Part shown: positions 1-11,495 of the stretch, piece by piece | Layout: every line of letters begins with the position of its first letter | Position numbering within the stretch: the stretch's first letter is position 1 | Assembly: GCF_031143425.1 (NCBI RefSeq) | Contig: NC_090448.1 | Coordinates: forward strand, 536,132,313 to 536,196,312 | DNA: 64,000 nt | Source of the DNA: Pleurodeles waltl | Taxonomy: Eukaryota > Chordata > Amphibia > Caudata > Salamandridae | Direction of reading: 5' to 3' | The notes under the pieces: model-generated | The model's database searches: none | What the model saw: only the letters and a program-made list of their open reading frames with translations | Told to the model about the DNA's origin: nothing | Program-made: the position numbers and the translations under genes

Positions 1-1120
1 TCTGTTTCTGCTTGGTTCTTGCCCTCTGTGCCTTTCTGCTCATTTCTATCCCTCTGTACCTGTCTGCTCGTTTCTTGCCCTTCTGTTTGTGCCTGTCTGC
101 TTGTTTCTTGTTTGTGCCTCTTTGCCAGTTTCTTGCCTTCAGTTTATGCTTCTGCCTGTTTCTTGACCTCGGTTTGTGCCTTTCTGCTCGTTTCTTGCCT
201 CTGTGCTGCTCTGACCATTTTTCTGCTCGTTTCTTGCCCTCTATTTGTGCCTTTCTGCCTGCTTCCTACCCTCTGTTTGTGCCTCTCTACCCGTTTTGTG
301 CTCATTTCTTGACCTCTGTGCCTCTCTACCTGTTTTCTGCTCATTTCTTGCCCTCTGTTTGTGCCTTTCTGCTCCATCCTTGCCCTCTGTGCCTTTCTGC
401 TCATTTCTTTCCCTCGGCATGTCTGTTTGCTTCTTCTGTTTGTGCCTGTCTGCTTGTTTCTTGTTCGTTTGTGCCTTTCTGATCATTTCTTGTTAGTTTG
501 TGCCTGTCTGCTCGTTTGTCTGTTTGTGCCTCTCTGCCTGTTTTTTACTCATTTCTTGCCCTCTATGCCTTTTTGCCCGTCTCTTGCCCTCTGTGTGCAT
601 TTCGGTTCATTTTGTGTTCTGCTTGTTTTCTGGTCGTTCTTGCTCTCTGTTTGTGCCTTTCTGTCTGCTTGTTTCTTGTCCTCTGTTTGTACCTGTCTGT
701 TTGCTTCTTCTGTTTGTGCCTGTCTGCTTGTTTCTTGTTTTTTTTGTGCCTTTCTGATAGTTTCTTGTTATTTTGTGCCTGTCTGCTCGTTTGTCTGTTT
801 GTGCCTCTCTGCCTGTTTTCTACTCATTTCTTGCCCTCTGTGCTTTTCTGCCAGTTTTTTGCCATTTGTGTGCCCTTTTGGCTCATTTTGTGCCCTCTGT
901 TTGTGCCTCTCTGCTCGTTTTTTGGCCTCTATACCTCTGCATTTCTTGGCCTCTGTACCCCTCTTCCCATTTCTTGCCCTCTGTTTGTTCCTCTTCCTGT
1001 TTCCTCCTAGTTTGTTGCCCTGTTTGTGCCTTTCTGCCCTTTTCTTGCCGTCTGTGTCTCTGCCCGTTTTCTGCTTGTTTCTTGCCCTCTGTGGGCTGCC
1101 GTTTCTCCCCCCCCCCCCCC
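1..1120. repeat. Pyrimidine-rich degenerate minisatellite ending in a C14 run
   Basis: A phrase of about 30-36 bp built around TTTCTTGCCCTCTGT and TTTGTGCCTTTCTGC repeats, with many substitutions and small indels, from the first base to about 1100. The array ends in a run of 14 C at 1107-1120. The plus strand is almost free of A, so stop codons are rare and several overlapping frames stay open for 80-290 codons, giving Leu/Cys/Phe/Ser-rich pseudo-proteins. I read these as composition artefacts, not genes. The left edge lies outside the window, so total length is unknown. Confidence 0.85.
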
Positions 1121-1969
1121 AACAACGTTCTCTCCCACTGACCCTATTGCCAAAGGCAATAGGTCGCCCATTGCAGAGACCTGTTGGCTCTTCCAGTGCT
1201 TGTTTGTTTGCTTTTAGTTGGACGTTTGTGCATTTTGATTAGTGGAAAGTGCTTTCAGAAGCAAGTTAACAGCAATCATGACACACCGGTGTGGTTTGCT
1301 TACAAAGATCTATGTCAAATCTGTGCTGTAGAAGGTAGCGTTAGTATTGTGTCTTGTTACAGCCATACAGCAGCTAATAAGCACATCTGAGAGCTGTGTT
1401 GGGTGCATGTGCTACACTCTAACTGTGAAGTTGAAATATATATCATCAGAAGGAAGAATGCTGGTAATCAGTTGTTAAAGTAAATAACAGTAAACTAAAT
1501 TAGGAGTTGATTTTTAAATTGGAGCCAGTATTCCAATGATACAAAGATTCAACAGCGGCCATTTAGCAAACATAATGACAGTGGTGCACGCAAGGCAACA
1601 AACCCTGAGGTGCCGGAAAATGTACCTAGGCACATTGGCCCTACGTTAGAAGAGAACATAAAATAGACCAAGTTACAAAGTGTCTAGGAGATAGTCTAAA
1701 CCTATAAACTTCACCTTTACCTATGCAGCAGAGAAGAGGCAACATAACATATCCTAGAATTGTGCATCAAACTTCATCTGAGACATAGTACCTGAACTCC
1801 GGAGATTTTTCCACTTTGCCATCTCTAATGTTTGTGGCTTTAGGTGTTTTTTACTTTGATGTATGTTTCTATGTTGCTAGAACATAATGTTCTGATGTTC
1901 ATGAGATTATGATGGAAGATTACAATCCAAACATAGCAGATAAACTCCTTCAAAACTGTTGCACTTTTT
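1121..1969. other. Unassigned AT-rich intergenic stretch
   Basis: No coding signal, tandem repeat or recognisable transposon end was seen. It probably contains old decayed repeats. Confidence 0.5.
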
Positions 1970-3985
1970 TTTGTTGTTCCAGATGTTTTATTGATTATTA
2001 GTGCAATATAAAAAGAGAAAATCTCACCAGACAGATTATAACTAGTTCAGTTTGTTGACCAGTGTTCAGGAGCATAAATATGAGAGCAACCACATTGTCC
2101 TCGAAAGGCATTAAGATATTGGTACACATATCATACTATAGATTATAGGTTCACTCTACCGGGACGATCTACTGGCAATAAAGACATATATACATCTTCT
2201 GTAATATCAGTAGTGAACTAGATTCTGGTGAGTATCCCTAAACACTAAACTGTACTGGAAGAGAAGAAGACAAGAATACAGAAGAATACACCAAAAAGAG
2301 AGAATAAGGTAGAATGGTAGAAAAAGAGGAGAGGAAAATGGAAAGAGTCCTGAGAAAGGAGAAACAGACCCAAGGAGCAGGTTGCTAGGGCCACATCATG
2401 ACATTTTCTGACCAGGGCAACTGGGTTTGGGTGCAGGCATAGATCAAAATTTCCACACGTGGGACTGGATTGCTAGTGCAATGTGGATGGGTAGAATGTG
2501 TGCTTCTAAAATATGCGACCCATGCCCAACAAGTATGATAAGACATTTTTTAAATCTTTCCAGTTGAGTAATATAACTTTAATGGCAATGGTAGTCAACA
2601 AATCAACGAGCATGAGGTCAATGTCTGTGAGCGTGAAGGATTTCCCAGTCGCATCTAGGCCCAGAGCCATTGTCAGAAAGTCCAGGGAGACAGTAGTGTT
2701 TAATACTTTACTTAATTAGGTCTCTATCCCTTCCCGGTATGGAGCAAGATAAGGGCCAGAAAAAAACATGTGTTTATATCACCACACATTGTTCTGCAGG
2801 ACCAGCAAGTATCTTTATCCTTTAGTTTCAGTTTAAAAAGTTTACTCGGGTCCAGTATAGTGAGTTGAGTGGAAAGAATTTCATTTGCAGCAGTGAAGGG
2901 GAACAAGTTTGCTTTGGAGCGGGAATGATCCTATCTTACCCCAGAAGTCTTCTGATAGTGTAGTTATACTGTTGTCAGTAAAGTAACTGGCTGATTTGTT
3001 CTCCAGGGTAGATGATATTAGGGTAGAGCCTTCATAAATTAGTTAATAGACCTTGGAGGCTACATGTCCACCTGATTGGATATTCCTGAGAGCAGTGAAA
3101 AAAGGGGTGGGGGTGTAATGAGCCCAGTTTAGAGGTCCTTGCCATGAGCTTAAACAAGTCATAAAAATCCAAGTTCGGTAATTGTATTTCCCTTGTAAAG
3201 CCGCAAAAGAGAGGGGCTCCTTGACTATAAATCTGAGATTAGAGCAGTGGCTCTTTTGGCCCATTCCACGCCTAGAGGGTGTAGATGTCAAGAGCTTCTT
3301 ACTGTTCCATAAAGAAATGGAAAACGATCTATTGATGTTGGAGTCCAAAGCTTGTCTAATGGTAGCAAGGACTTAAATCTTGTCCTGTAGAATGACGTGG
3401 GAATGAGTAAACTTGAGGTGGGACATATTTGAGTTTGCCAATAATGGTAATGGATTGCTAATATATTTTTCAATCCTAAGGCAGGACATCAGCAGGATTC
3501 AGTTCCAACCAACATATGCCTTGAGCTGCTAGAAATGCATTCTGGTAGTTGAACTAGTTCAGAAGGTTGCAGCCACTGATATGGGTGGGAACTCTGTGTT
3601 TCTTAAGACTCATTCTGGCTCTTTTGTTACTCCAAACAATTATGAACAAATGATTCTATTGTTGAGAAGAACAAGGTGGATAAACAAAAATCCCCAAACT
3701 TCATCCCTTTAATGTCTGCAGATAAGTTCAACATCAAAACTAGGGGATTGATAGCCAATGACGAGTGGCCTGCTGGAGTGGAACCAGGAAGGATAGCTCT
3801 CCATTAACTCTGATGCATTAGGTAGGCCTGGCATATAAGGACATGACCACTTTGATATATTTATCCCCAAGGTTGCAACTAGTTAGAACAGTCTCTAGAA
3901 AAGGCCAGGAAACCCTACTGAAGGCCTTCTCCGTATCCAGAACTAATGCTGCGTCGGTGGGCCCTTGCGCAAAGGATGCATTCTT
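1970..3985 (-). pseudogene. 5'-truncated L1/Tx1-group LINE, ORF2 3' half (dead)
   Basis: Read on the minus strand from 3985 downward, frames broken by many stops and shifts carry the order expected of L1 ORF2. First comes an RT segment with DTEKAFSRVSWPFL (like the L1 motif around the first catalytic Asp), near 3920-3970. Next is TPAGHSSLAINPL near 3740-3780, matching the RQGCPLSPLLFALAIEPL region. Then comes LHPLGVEWAKRATAL near 3240-3290, and a Cys-rich C-terminal piece (DTCWSCRTMCGDINTCF) near 2770-2820. The AT-rich tail runs to a T8 run at about 1966-1973, which would be the poly-A side. The catalytic core is incomplete and multiply interrupted, so it cannot be active. Exact ends are approximate. 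Confidence 0.7.
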
Positions 3986-4250
3986 TGATGAACAGATGAT
4001 GGGCGGCCATGTTAAAATCCTGTTAATAGGTGACCTACACAACTGGGCATACAAGGAAGCGGGTGGGCACACAGCGGAACTCACTGACCTGCTTAGCAAC
4101 TTAAATCTAGTACAGCATATGTTCACACCCACTCATGTGAAAGACCACACGTTAGACTGGGTATGGTCTGTTAACCTATCAATGGCCGATATTACAGTCT
4201 CCCCTTGTGCATGGTCAGATCACCATTTCATTAAATTTTCAGTACTCGTT
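3986..4250 (+). pseudogene. LINE apurinic-type endonuclease C-terminal fragment (L2/CR1-like)
   Basis: The plus-strand frame reads ILLIGDLHNWAYKEAGGH, then LLSNLNLVQHMFTPTHVKDHTLDWVWS and CAWSDHHFIKF. These correspond to the GDFN, L.LvQhv..PTH..GHTLDLvi and SDHh.I.F motifs of the endonuclease domain of L2/CR1/Rex-type LINEs. Asn-His-Asp catalytic positions are only partly kept (GDLHN instead of GDFN). It is about 90 codons long, without RT downstream, and abuts the oppositely oriented L1-like piece at about 3985. Confidence 0.75.
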
Positions 4251-4251
4251 C

Positions 4252-4450
4252 CAGGGGTGTGGAATTTAATAAAATATCTACTTGTCCATGGGACAGGTTG
4301 CTTCATAAATCTACTTGCTCTGTAAAAAAAAAAAAAGTTCCTTTTGGTGCCATGTAGTGCAGCGACACATTATGGCAGCAATCTCATTATGTAAAAGCTC
4401 CAATAATAGTCGCTTTGATTGTGCCAGGGCTGATACTACAGTATGGCTTG
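4252..4450. mobile_element. Probable hAT-like MITE fragment
   Basis: It begins with CAGGGGTGTGGAATTTAATA, which has the CAGGG-type start of many hAT termini, and follows directly on the LINE fragment. No matching right terminal repeat or duplication could be assigned, so the right edge is approximate. It contains an A13 run at about 4325. Confidence 0.4.
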
Positions 4451-5160
4451 ACTACTAGGAATTGCAAGCCCTACTATAGCAGTTTCCTTATTTTGACATC
4501 TTTCTGCAGATCTACTACTGAAGCTGGAGGAAGTAGTAAGCAATAGTTCCAGGGCTGGCATACCTTTGAGTCTGTGCAAACCTACTAAAATGCCTGTTTT
4601 AACAATTTTCACCAGCTCTTCTATCTTTTCCTATACTGAGAAAGGTTGGAAATGTATTCCTGACAAGGAGAGAATTAGAAGTTCTTCCAGAGTTGGGGAA
4701 AAAAGTGGTTGAAAGGAAAGTGAATTTGTAAACGCTCAATAGATTTTCGCATGAGCAAATCTACATATGCTTATTTGCTCGTGCTAAAATACAGTTCACA
4801 AATATTTTCAAGTAATATGATTTTCCGTTCTACTTCTGTAAATTCTTGTGAATTCATGAAAGCCACTAATGCAAATACATATACCAGAGGTGCACTTTTG
4901 TGACTTTCTTGAAGAAATAGGCCCCCAATTAAGTCTGGCATTTACCAAGACATTTGTTGATTATTAAAATTCTATTTCTTTCTACTTCCATCTGTCGGCC
5001 GGCCTCACTTTGCGTGTTAACATTTTGCTCTTCAAAGGAGCATATTGGCACACAAAGAAGTTTCGCTCAGTGCCAGGAACTACTGTGCTTTTTGAGACCA
5101 CTTTGTTTTTGCTTTTTTGCCAATGTTTGTTACAATGGTGAGGGCCTAGCAGCTCCGACA
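4451..5160. other. Unassigned intergenic stretch
   Basis: No long ORF, tandem repeat or clear element ends. It probably contains remnants of old repeats. Confidence 0.4.
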
Positions 5161-5165
5161 ATAAA

Positions 5166-5715
5166 GGGCCCCATTCACAAGAATCTGATGCATCACCATT
5201 GATGCGTCAGATTTCTTGCGCTTCCCGCTCATCCCCTAAAATACCCATAGATACGCTGTATTTACAGTGCAGAGCCCCATGTCACACATTTTCATAGGTG
5301 GGTCAGACATTCTGATGTATCTGTTGGTGCTAAACTCATGCATTGCTGGTGTAGTCATTAAACTGACTCAACTCCAGCAATGAAGGTGTCTCCCATAGGA
5401 AAAAGCCCTGCATCAATTTTATGCCTACTCTGAGCAGGTGGTAAAATTGTGACACAACGTGTCACAGAATGACACAGTGAAATGTAAATTTCACTGTCAA
5501 TTCTGCGTGGCTTTTCTTGTGGAAATGTCTACCCTGCATACTTTATACCTGCCACAGTTAAAATGTGATGCAGGGCTTTACAAACTGATGCAATGGGCCC
5601 CATGCATCAGTTTGTAAATACGGAGCATTGTAGTGCACTGCTAGCAGCACAGCTGTGTCAAAAAAACAAAATGACGCAGCAGTGGAGCAAAGGGCTTGTA
5701 AATGAGGCCAAAAGT
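5166..5715. mobile_element. MITE-like non-autonomous repeat (GGGGCC...TGAGGCC type)
   Basis: It starts with AAAGGGCCCCATTCAC and ends near GGGCTTGTAAATGAGGCCAA. It is rich in short inverted phrases (for example TGATGCATCACCATTGATGC and ACACAACGTGTCACAGAATG) and has no coding capacity. The style and the GTAAATA/GAGGCC ending resemble the repeat at 19405-19880, suggesting one superfamily; the Harbinger-type assignment is inference. Confidence 0.5.
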
Positions 5716-5976
5716 GTTACAAAAGCCATGTAGAAACAAGGCCCGCATTGACAAAACCAAAAGACTGGCCACCATTGTAGGATCTGTTGGCTTTGCCAGT
5801 GCATGTTTCCCATAATCTTGTTGAAAATGGTTACACTGATTTACCATTATGAATATTTTTTGGAAATAATACCATGCATCAACAAAGTTTACTAAATGAT
5901 GATTCAAAGAAATAGTACTTAACATTTCACAGTAATTTAACAAAACATTTTTTCCTACTTGCATTTTTTCCCTGAA

Positions 5977-8742
5977 TGTAGGAAGCTGGCCTGGTGTGTG
6001 GTGGACACCTATGGTGTTTGTACCTTGTAACAGGTCCAGGGAACCCCTATTAGTTAGTGATACAGTGTCTAGGAAGCCAGGGCTCTCTACTGGTAGCTGT
6101 CGTGAGCAGCCAAGACGTATCTAGATGGAGTGTAAACCTCTTGCAGTACCACAGCAGTCACACAGTAACTTATCTCATATGAAGGAAACCACAGTGTTAC
6201 AAAAATAAAGGTACTTTATTACAGTAACCCTGAACTAGATCACTTATAGGCAGTCCCCCAACAGGAGGTAAATACACAATATATAGATGCAGTAAATATT
6301 TGGAATTAGCATAGAAAAACAAGAAGCATTGGCAAGAAATAGCTCAAAATAGCTAGGGCTCTATAGGGGAGCCAAGCCATATACTAAAATAGTGGAATGC
6401 GAAGTTAGGTTACCTCATCCAAGGATGTGGAGTAGTTAGAAGGGAGCTGGGAGAACTCGGGACCCCGAGAGGTGAATACATAGATGACCCCCATCGACCA
6501 GGAGAGCAGAGGTAAGTTACCTGGTTTTCCCAAAGACTAGCAAGGGGACTTGGAAAAGGAAGGTTGCAAGACCAAGACCAGTCCAGGGGAACCCAACAGT
6601 GGATTCCGGATGAAGAGGACCTGCAAAAGAACGGGACAGAGTCCAGTCCACACAGGAGTGTCCAGACAGGGCAGGAGCCACCACCCACCCTACTGTGGAC
6701 GAAGATCTGGGTCGACAGTGGAAGACGAAGATCAGCTGTGGAGCCCAGGAGCGGCAGAGAGGTCCTTGGAGTTGTGTAGATGATGTCCCACGTCAGTTGC
6801 CGAGTCGCAGATGGTCAGTGGTCAGGAGGACCACCAACAATCCTTGGCAAATGCAAGATAAAGCAATAGAAGGTTTGCAGTGAAGAAGAGGACCAGCAAG
6901 GTCCAGGGGACTCGACCCTTGGAGGGGAGTCCGGTTTGACCCTCAGCAGTTAGGAGAGCCAGCAGCAGCAGTCGCAGCTCACACAGGCAACCCACTGGCA
7001 GCAGGCACATTAAGTTGCAGTGAGGCCCAATAAGCACACCTGGAGAGGAGACCCACGTTGTTGGAGGATTAGAGGAGAGACTTTCCTTGTAAGGATGAAG
7101 TGCTGGAGGCCGAGGCTACTTGGAACCTGAGTCAACAAGCCTTGATTGTTGCAAGAGTCACGGTGCACAGGGGTACTGTCCTGCAAGGCGAGGCAAGGGC
7201 TCACCATCTCCCAAGATGGACGGTAGGTAGAGAGGACGAAGGGATCCACTCAGATCCACCACCTGTGTTGGAAATTCTTCCTGGAGCCGGATGGCAGAAG
7301 ATCGTCCTCGCCTTAGGTGTCTGCTGTTGCAGGCGAGTGACTCTTTCACTCCAAGGGAAATTCCTTTTTGCTTCTTTGATGCAGCTAAAGTCTTGCCGAC
7401 CCCAGGGGGTGCACAGCAGTGGAAATGTTGCAAATGCTGGAAGTAGCCAGTGAAACAATGTTGCAAGGCTATGTCGTCTCGGGAGTTGCAGGCTTGTTTG
7501 GTTCCTGTGAAGTCCAGCAGTGGTTCCAGTGGCCGAAGAGGTTGTTGCAAAGGAGTCCTGGTGGAGTCTTGCATGTTGAATCTGGGGACCCACCCACAAG
7601 GGAGTCCCTAAATAGCCCTAACAGGGGGCTTGGTCACTCAGCAGGGTGACCACCTATCAGAGGGGGTCACTGACATCAGTCACCTGTCCTGACCAACCAG
7701 ATGTTCCAGGGGCCTCTGTACATCTTGTTTTCAAGATAGCGGAGTCAAGTGACCAACCGGAGAAGGTCTGGGTACCATCTCTGGTGTGGTGATGGACAGC
7801 GGAGTGGTTAACTTTCCTTTGTGTGATCTTGCACCAGAGCAGAGACCAGGGGTCCCTGGACTGGTGCAAACAGATTATGCAAGGAGGACACCAAATGTGC
7901 CCTTCAAAGCAAGCCGGGGCATGGGGAGGCTACCCCTTCCCAGCCTTGAAACCCCTTTTTTCCAAGGGAGAGGGTGTTGCCTCCCACTCCCACAGGAAAT
8001 CCTTTGTTCTGCCTTCCCCTGCTTGAGCTGGTCAAGCAGCAGGAGGACAGAAACCTGTCTGAGCGTGGACTACCCGCATACCCTTAAAGACTGGTAGGAG
8101 CAATAGTGGGGGTCCTCTAAGGAACCCCTAGAGTGCATGGAATCATGCCAACAATACTCACATTAGTATTGGGGTATGGTTCTGACACATTTGACACCAA
8201 ACATGCTGAGTTTTGGAGTTACTGTTATGTAGCTGGACCACAGGTAGTGAGTGATCTGTGTCCAATACACCGGTAAAATGGCTTCCCTGCACTAGTCCAG
8301 TGCATGGGAACCTGATATCATAGGGGCATCTCTGCTCATTCAGGGGTGTCCTCACACACGGGGATCTTCACCCTGCCCTCTGGGCTGGGACGGCCTGCCA
8401 TAGGGGTGGCTTGCAGTGTCCTGGTGCAGTGACTAGCAATGAAAGGGTGCATGTAATGACAGGCCTGCAGAAACAGTTTTCTTGGGCTCAGACGGGTGCA
8501 GCCCCATGCTGCAGCCAATGGGGGACCCCTGGTGTACCAATGCCCTGGGAACCTAGGTACCATATACCAGGGACTTACAGGGGTACACCAGTATGCCAAG
8601 TGTGGGGTGTAAAGGGTACCAAAGCAACCAAAATTAAGAGGCTAGAGCACATTCACTGGGGTCCTGGTTAGCATGCTCCCAGTGAAAACAGTCTGAACAC
8701 ACTGATAAATAATCAAAAAGTGGGGGTAGCCATGCCAAAAAG
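5977..8742. mobile_element. Large non-autonomous DNA transposon (Harbinger-like by its ends)
   Basis: A 2.77-kb block begins TGTAGGAAGCTGGCC and ends in a purine-rich segment (AGTGGGGGTAGCCATGCCAA). The right tip seems lost where the L2-like LINE fragment begins. Many ORFs of 60-140 codons occur on both strands with no recognisable domain; the G/C-rich composition explains them. The TGTAGGAA start recurs in the element at 61108. From memory it resembles the kilobase-long non-autonomous Harbinger-type repeats known to be very abundant in newts, which needs a database match. No transposase or Myb-like gene is present. Confidence 0.55.
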
Positions 8743-9535
8743 AGTGACTACACCAACTTATCTTGAAAAGCCTATTTTATTGTTACCTTTCCTAGTGAAA
8801 GTGCTAGAGGCACATGTTGCCAGGCACCTCTGCTTCTTGGAGGAATCTAACTTCCTTGACCTCCACAATGCAGGATTCCGGCCAGCCCACTCAACTGAAG
8901 CGCTCATCCTTTCAGACATTGATAATATGCAGGAAGAAGCCCACAGAGGCACCACCCAGTGGTCACGTCCTCCTGTTTTTTTTACAGCTGCACAAAATTA
9001 AGAAGATTTGCAAATTACTCACATTTGAAGTCATGGTTCAGGGTACTATGGCCATAGACATCTCCAGGCTAGTAATGCCAACTCTTTATATCTTGGCCTC
9101 CCCTAAGGCCTTAATCAAAGACTTCAGCTGGTTAAAAATTAGACTGGCAGGCTAATTTTTCCACCCCCTAAATGTTGCCACATCAGCCCCCTGCTGAGAA
9201 AGCTTCAATGGATACAAGTAGAACACCATTCTTTTTTCAAGATGGGCTGTAATATTTTTAAATCCCTTCATGGTGAAAGCCCTGCTTTTATCTAATCCAG
9301 AATCAAAAAATACATCCCCAGTTGCAACCTAAGGTGCACTTGCATGAATCTCCTCACAATTCCCTCTTTTAAAAAGAAGAGATTGGGAGGTTCCTGATTC
9401 TCCATTCTCACCCCCCCCCGCATCTGGAACTCCCTTCTCCAAAGCTGAGATCCATCCCCAACTATATGAGATTTTGGAAGACTTGACTCTTCAGACAAGC
9501 CTATCCTATGACTAAGCCTTGTAAGCAATGTGTGA
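8743..9535 (+). pseudogene. L2-like LINE reverse transcriptase fragment with C-terminal region
   Basis: The N-terminal part reads LLPFLVKVLEAHVARHL ... NFLDLHNAGFRPAHSTEALIL (8770-8930), the standard L2/CR1/Rex RT block LPFLSKVLE...L...QSGFRPGHSTETAL. After a gap covering the catalytic YADD region, the C-terminal block reappears at 9180-9520. It reads HISPLLRKLQWIQV, KSLHGESPAFI, IPSCNLRC and PPRIWNSL, matching the L.WLPV / P.YL / LRS / LWNSLP motifs of L2 C-termini. Stops and shifts interrupt it, and most of the RT palm is deleted. Confidence 0.8.
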
Positions 9536-9555
9536 TTTCTGTTGCTCAACGCTGA

Positions 9556-9830
9556 TTCAAACTAGCCTGGTTGATGAGGTGTAATAACCCAAAACCGGTC
9601 CCAGGGCGCTTGTTTCTGGTCCGGAGAGGACCTTGCCTGGCAGTTAGGTTTGGACTGTTCCCATGGGGAGCATGGTCAGCCGATTTGAATATCTCTGGAT
9701 CCCAGCAGGGGTGGTACAGTAGGCAAAAAAGCCATGGATTGAGATGCGGCCCAAAACAATTGCCAGGGTCTTTTGAACATCTGAATAGAATTTCATTGTT
9801 TTTTGATATTCATCACAAATTTGTCTAGGG
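9556..9830 (+). repeat. SINE-like dispersed repeat, copy A
   Basis: The segment ATTCAAACTAGCCTGGTTGA ... GGACCTTGCCTGGCAG ... TGGACTGTTCCCATGGGGAG is clearly homologous, in the same orientation, to 11264-11495. Both have no ORF of interest. The AGCCTGGYTGATGAGG start and the GGACTGTTCCCATGGGGA core are nearly identical. The family name is unknown to me. Confidence 0.75.
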
Positions 9831-9834
9831 AGAA

Positions 9835-10763
9835 TCTAATTTCTTAGTTTTTCCAAGTTAAAAGGTTTATTACCTAGCTACGATAAAAGAATTTCAGGCT
9901 ATCCCAAGGCGTAACTGGAGAAGAGACCAAGGGACTGTTGCCATCTAAGAACAATGCCAACTCTTGGCTTAATTCTCATTCATCCACTTCATTATCTAGA
10001 ATTTCTGTATTCATACACTCCAACTGGGTTTTAGTGGGAGGGACAGAATCCAAAGAGAAACAGAGATGGCTGCATGATCATAGATGGTAATGGTTTCAAT
10101 GGCAGATGAGCAGGTGTCTTTTTATAATGAATTGTCAACTAAAATGTAATCAGTTCTTGAGAAACTATTGTGTGGAAGGTGAGAAGAAGTTGAAATCATT
10201 ACTAGTAGGATTATGTAGTCTCCAAACATCTACTGGTGCATGCGCTGTACCTAGTGAGCGTATTGCTTTATGAGCTCTAGGGGTTCTGTATCTAAATGCT
10301 GAATTCCTATCTAGATTTTGTCCATTGGTAAATTAAAGTCTCCTCCCATAATGATATGGGCCCTCATTGGAAGCAATGTCATTTTGGCAGCTAATTTGGA
10401 CCCGAAGGCAGAGTTGTCAATATTTGGATCGTATGTGTTTATTGCAAACACTTCTGAGTGTCCCCTTTGAAGTCGGTTAATCAGCATTCAGCCACCGTCG
10501 TCCTCCTCTGAGGTAATGATCGAAGGGCCAAAATTCTTGGATATTGAGTTAACTACTCCCATTTTTCTCAGGTATTACCTTGGAGCAGGAAAGGTCATGC
10601 ACCCAAGCATTGCACATTAAAGGAGCTTTCTCAAAGCTGATCGTTGTTCCTGTAGGAATACTATGCCTCTCTTCGGTGAGTGGCAATAATCAGAGATCTT
10701 TCTACATTTCACAGGGTGGTTAAGCCCTTTCACGTTTAGAGAAACAACTTTTAATGTAGACAT
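9835..10763 (-). pseudogene. L1/Tx1-group LINE ORF2 5' part (endonuclease), truncated
   Basis: A minus-strand ATG at 10763-10761 opens MSTLKVVSLNVKGLNHPVKC, an excellent match to the start of L1-type ORF2 endonucleases (LNVNGLNNPVKR). It continues with IVFLQETTI and then, after frame changes, IIMGGDFNLPMD (GGDFN at about 10332-10346) and SRTDYILVDN. These are the L1 endonuclease motifs QE, GGDFN and RIDYil. The SDH motif is degraded to YDHAAI. Reading stops near 9835, next to SINE-like copy A, so the reverse transcriptase is missing. ORF1 of the same element lies upstream (on the minus strand) at 12270-13204. Confidence 0.8.
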
Positions 10764-11263
10764 GGGCCAGTTTGAAAGGGCCATAATAGACCATTTGGTG
10801 TAAGGGGCAATTGTGGGTTATCTAGCAACCAAACCTGAGCATGCACAGTAGAACGTAACATGGCCCTGAAGAAGAAAAAGATTATAAAGATAAAGGAGAA
10901 GAAAAGGAAGAAGCCACAAAATATGTAGACTTCCCAAAAAATGGAAAAAGAGGTGAAAAGGTGTAAGCGAGGCAGTAAACACACATGCACATAGGAGAAC
11001 AAGATCTACCCCTGCCTCCACCTACACCTTCAGAGTAAAACAGGTTAACTGTCTAGTTAAACGATGAGGCAGCATGTATAACAGGTAAACTGATCATAGT
11101 GAGCCAATAGAAAGTGGAACATAAACAGTAGTAACACCTGCAATTGTCCAGTTGGATGAATCCCCTCATACCAGAATCATAGTGCGATATAGCGTCAAAA
11201 CATTACTCATGCAGCAAAACAGTCTGTAGTAAGGATGGATCAAAACCAAAAAAAAAGTGGGAC
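10764..11263. other. L1-like inter-ORF region, no gene seen
   Basis: It lies between the ORF2 start and SINE-like copy B. A/G-rich on the plus strand, with no conserved frame. Most likely the spacer between ORF1 and ORF2 of the minus-strand L1-like element. Confidence 0.45.
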
Positions 11264-11495
11264 TGGTTTCAAACAAGCCTGGCTGATGAGGGTTGATACC
11301 CCGAAACTGGTAACAGGATGCTTGTTTTCCAGTCCAGAGAGGACCTGGTCTGGCAGTTTGGGCTGGACTGTTCCCATGGGGATCAGAGTATAGGCTGATT
11401 TGCATATGGCTGGGTCCAAACTGCAATGGTGTGGCGAGCAAAACAACAATGCATTAATCCCAAATCTGTGACTGGGGGTGAATTTTTGACAATGT
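11264..11495 (+). repeat. SINE-like dispersed repeat, copy B
   Basis: Homologous to 9556-9830: AACAAGCCTGGCTGATGAGG ... GAGAGGACCTGGTCTGGCAG ... GGACTGTTCCCATGGGGATC. It lies inside the interval between the L1-like ORF1 and ORF2, so it was probably inserted there after the LINE. No clear target-site duplication could be fixed by eye. Confidence 0.75.

Noticed and set aside
361..1242. 293-codon plus-strand ORF rich in Leu, Cys and Phe
   Set aside because: It lies in the pyrimidine-rich minisatellite; several overlapping frames are equally open and no domain or splice context is visible.
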